Origin: Cyanobacteriota bacterium
GTDB lineage: Bacteria > Cyanobacteriota > Cyanobacteriia > PCC-6307 > Cyanobiaceae
DNA: 7,323 nucleotides
Direction: 5' to 3'
Assembly: GCA_026389255.1 (NCBI GenBank)
Contig: JAPLIF010000354.1
Coordinates: forward strand, 1 to 7,323
Within the stretch, counting starts at the first letter, position 1. Every line of letters starts with the position of its first letter. Below the pieces are notes generated by a model. It was given only the letters and a program-made list of their open reading frames with translations. It ran no database searches and had not been told where the DNA came from. The position numbers and the translations under genes were made by a program. Positions 5,923-7,323 of the stretch are shown in pieces.

Positions 5923-6600
5923 ATGAGCCCTGCCGCCATGCGCGACATCCTGATCAGCGTCACCGTTTGCATCGCCTGTCTGCTGACGGCCTTCGTCAGC
6001 CAACTGGTGAACCCCACCAGCGTCGTTGCAGCTCCGCCCATCGAGCCCACCGCCATCGCTGCGGTGCTCAGCACCCCGGCTACCGCGACCAGCGCCCCTA
6101 GGGCCCGCGCCGCCGTGGTCGCCCCCCTTGAACTCGATCCCGACAACCCCAACCCCACCCTTTTTGCCATGGCCCCGTCCAGCCCCGAATCCGCCGCCGA
6201 CAGCGGCATCACCGTGGCGGGGGGCGCCGCCTCCCTGGGTGGTGAAATCACCACCCAGGCCGAACGGGTGACGGCCAGCGGCCTGCGCATCACCGACCTA
6301 ACCGTGGGTAGCGGCGCCGAAGCCAAAGCCGGCCAGAAGGTTTCGGTGAACTACCGCGGCACCCTCGAAAACGGCAAGGAATTTGACAGCAGCTACGGCC
6401 GGGGCCCCTTCGCCTTTCCCCTCGGTGGCGGCCGCGTCATCCAAGGCTGGGATGAGGGCGTGGCCGGCATGAAGGTGGGCGGCAAGCGCAAACTCGTCAT
6501 CCCCCCCGACCTGGGTTATGGCTCCCGTGGAGCCGGCGGGGCCATCCCCCCCAATGCCACCTTGATCTTTGAGGTGGAACTGTTGCAGGTCGGCGGCTGA
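5923..6600 (+). CDS. FKBP-type peptidyl-prolyl cis-trans isomerase, membrane-anchored or exported
   Basis: 225 residues. FKBP isomerases speed cis-trans rotation at X-Pro bonds during folding. A hydrophobic segment at 9-29 (ILISVTVCIACLLTAFVSQLV), after a single Arg-Asp, is a signal anchor or signal peptide without a lipobox. Residues 30-115 are an Ala/Pro/Thr-rich linker with little predicted structure. The FKBP domain runs from 116 to 225. Pocket residues equivalent to those of human FKBP12 are present: Y144, F154-D155 (GKEFDSSYGRGP), F165, V172-I173, W176 (RVIQGWDEGV), Y199 (LGYGSRGAGGAIPPN) and F216. An active isomerase facing the periplasm or thylakoid lumen is expected. ATG at 5938 (MRDILIS) is an alternative start that would fit the membrane segment as well; neither start has a clear Shine-Dalgarno. 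The stop lies in a hairpin. Confidence 0.88.
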   Translation: MSPAAMRDILISVTVCIACLLTAFVSQLVNPTSVVAAPPIEPTAIAAVLSTPATATSAPRARAAVVAPLELDPDNPNPTLFAMAPSSPESAADSGITVAGGAASLGGEITTQAERVTASGLRITDLTVGSGAEAKAGQKVSVNYRGTLENGKEFDSSYGRGPFAFPLGGGRVIQGWDEGVAGMKVGGKRKLVIPPDLGYGSRGAGGAIPPNATLIFEVELLQVGG

Positions 6601-6607
6601 GGCCGCC
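6592..6607 (+). terminator. Perfect hairpin over the FKBP stop codon
   Basis: GGCGGC at 6592-6597 and GCCGCC at 6602-6607 form a six-base all-GC stem with a TGAG tetraloop that contains the stop codon. No T-run follows, so termination is unproven. It could instead protect the mRNA 3' end. Confidence 0.35.
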
Positions 6608-6707
6608 CTAACCCCCGGAGCTGGAACCTGGAAGGGATCGTTAGGATGGGCCTCGCCGGGCCCAGGCCCTGGCGCAAACGAAAGCAAAACCCGTCTTCTC
6701 CCCTTCC
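6601..6707 (+). promoter_or_regulatory. Intergenic leader upstream of sodB
   Basis: 107 bases between FKBP and sodB. GGGCCT at 6648-6653 can pair with AGGCCC at 6664-6669, giving a hairpin with a ten-base loop. TAGGAT at 6642-6647 resembles a -10 element but lacks a well-spaced -35. The 40 bases before the start are A-rich then pyrimidine-rich with no Shine-Dalgarno. The gap is large enough for sodB to have its own promoter. An iron- or redox-responsive site would make sense for this gene, but I see no recognisable Fur box. Confidence 0.3.
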
Positions 6708-7307
6708 ATGGCTCACCAGCTGCCCGAACTGCCCTACAGCCTCGATGCGCTCGAGCCCCACATCTCCCGCAACACCCTGGAATTTCACTACGGCAAGCAC
6801 CACGCTGGCTATGTGACCCACCTCAACAACCTGGTCGCCGGCACGGACCTCGAAGCCAAGAGCCTCGAAGACACCGTCCTCGCGGTGGCCGGTGACGCCA
6901 CCAAGGCCGGCATCTTCAACAACGCCGCCCAGGTTTGGAACCACAGCTTTTACTGGCAGGGCATGAAACCCAATGGCGGTGGCCAGCCCAGCGGCGCCTT
7001 GGCGGCCCGCATCGACGCTGACTTCGGCAGCTTTGACGCCTTCAAGGAGCAGTTCAAAGCCGCCGGCGCCACCCAGTTCGGCAGTGGCTGGGCCTGGTTG
7101 GTGCTCGACAACGGGGTGCTCAAGATCACCAAGACCCCCAATGCCGACCTGCCCCTGGCCCACGTTCAGAAGGCCCTGCTCACCATGGATGTCTGGGAAC
7201 ATGCCTACTACCTGGACTACCAGAACCGTCGTCCCGACTACATGACCACCTTCCTCGACAAGTTGGTCAACTGGGACTTCGTCGCCGCCAACCTGGCCGC
7301 CGCCTGA
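6708..7307 (+). CDS. sodB: Superoxide dismutase [Fe]
   Basis: 199 residues, full length for the Fe/Mn family. It converts superoxide to hydrogen peroxide and oxygen, in the cytoplasm since no signal peptide is present. In photosynthetic cells it handles superoxide from the electron transport chain. The metal ligands are H27 (EFHYGKHH), H79 (QVWNHSFYW), D161 and H165 (MDVWEHAYYLDYQN). The second-sphere Y35 is present. Q75 in AAQVWNH, on the N-terminal side, together with MKPNGGG and ATQFGSGWAWL, marks the iron rather than the manganese type. The ATG at 6708 starts the standard MAHQLPELPY. There is no Shine-Dalgarno, as is common in these organisms. The stop is 16 bases from the window end, so no terminator can be judged. 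Confidence 0.95.
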   Translation: MAHQLPELPYSLDALEPHISRNTLEFHYGKHHAGYVTHLNNLVAGTDLEAKSLEDTVLAVAGDATKAGIFNNAAQVWNHSFYWQGMKPNGGGQPSGALAARIDADFGSFDAFKEQFKAAGATQFGSGWAWLVLDNGVLKITKTPNADLPLAHVQKALLTMDVWEHAYYLDYQNRRPDYMTTFLDKLVNWDFVAANLAAA

Positions 7308-7323
7308 ACGCTCCTTTTCCCCC

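Overview
The window looks like chromosome from a high-GC picocyanobacterium of the Synechococcus/Cyanobium kind. The right half carries a cyanobacterial-looking set of housekeeping genes (lnt, a phasin-like coiled-coil protein, a membrane-anchored FKBP isomerase, iron superoxide dismutase). Most starts lack a strong Shine-Dalgarno sequence. The genus is an inference from protein flavour and base composition, not from a marker gene.

Left part (1-2647, minus strand) is accessory DNA: a type I restriction-modification methyltransferase gene (hsdM), followed by a zeta-toxin-like P-loop ATPase/kinase and then the first codons of another gene, all overlapping or abutting as one operon that runs off the left edge. 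hsdM is broken by what looks like a one-base deletion inside the SAM-binding motif, so it reads as two abutting ORFs. No hsdS or hsdR is visible.

Middle (2648-3858): a 295-base non-genic stretch that holds a start-less but coding-like reading segment, then two plus-strand genes one base apart. These are an NTF2/SnoaL-like small protein and an exported thermonuclease with an intact active site.

Right part (3831-7323): lnt on the minus strand, convergent with the nuclease; then, divergent from lnt, the phasin-like gene, the FKBP gene and sodB on the plus strand. The 3' end of lnt also looks frame-shifted, since the codons after the last membrane segment are atypical in the lnt frame but typical in another frame that runs on to 3831. 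Two apparent one-base losses in 7.3 kb raise the possibility of sequence error as well as real decay.

Functionally, the left side is a genome-defence block, the middle is a small possibly exported nuclease operon, and the right side is envelope and stress housekeeping: lipoprotein maturation, extracytoplasmic protein folding and superoxide removal. I found no tRNA, rRNA, CRISPR array, insertion sequence or riboswitch. The most noteworthy items are the split hsdM, the kinase-like gene coupled to it, and the doubtful lnt C-terminus.
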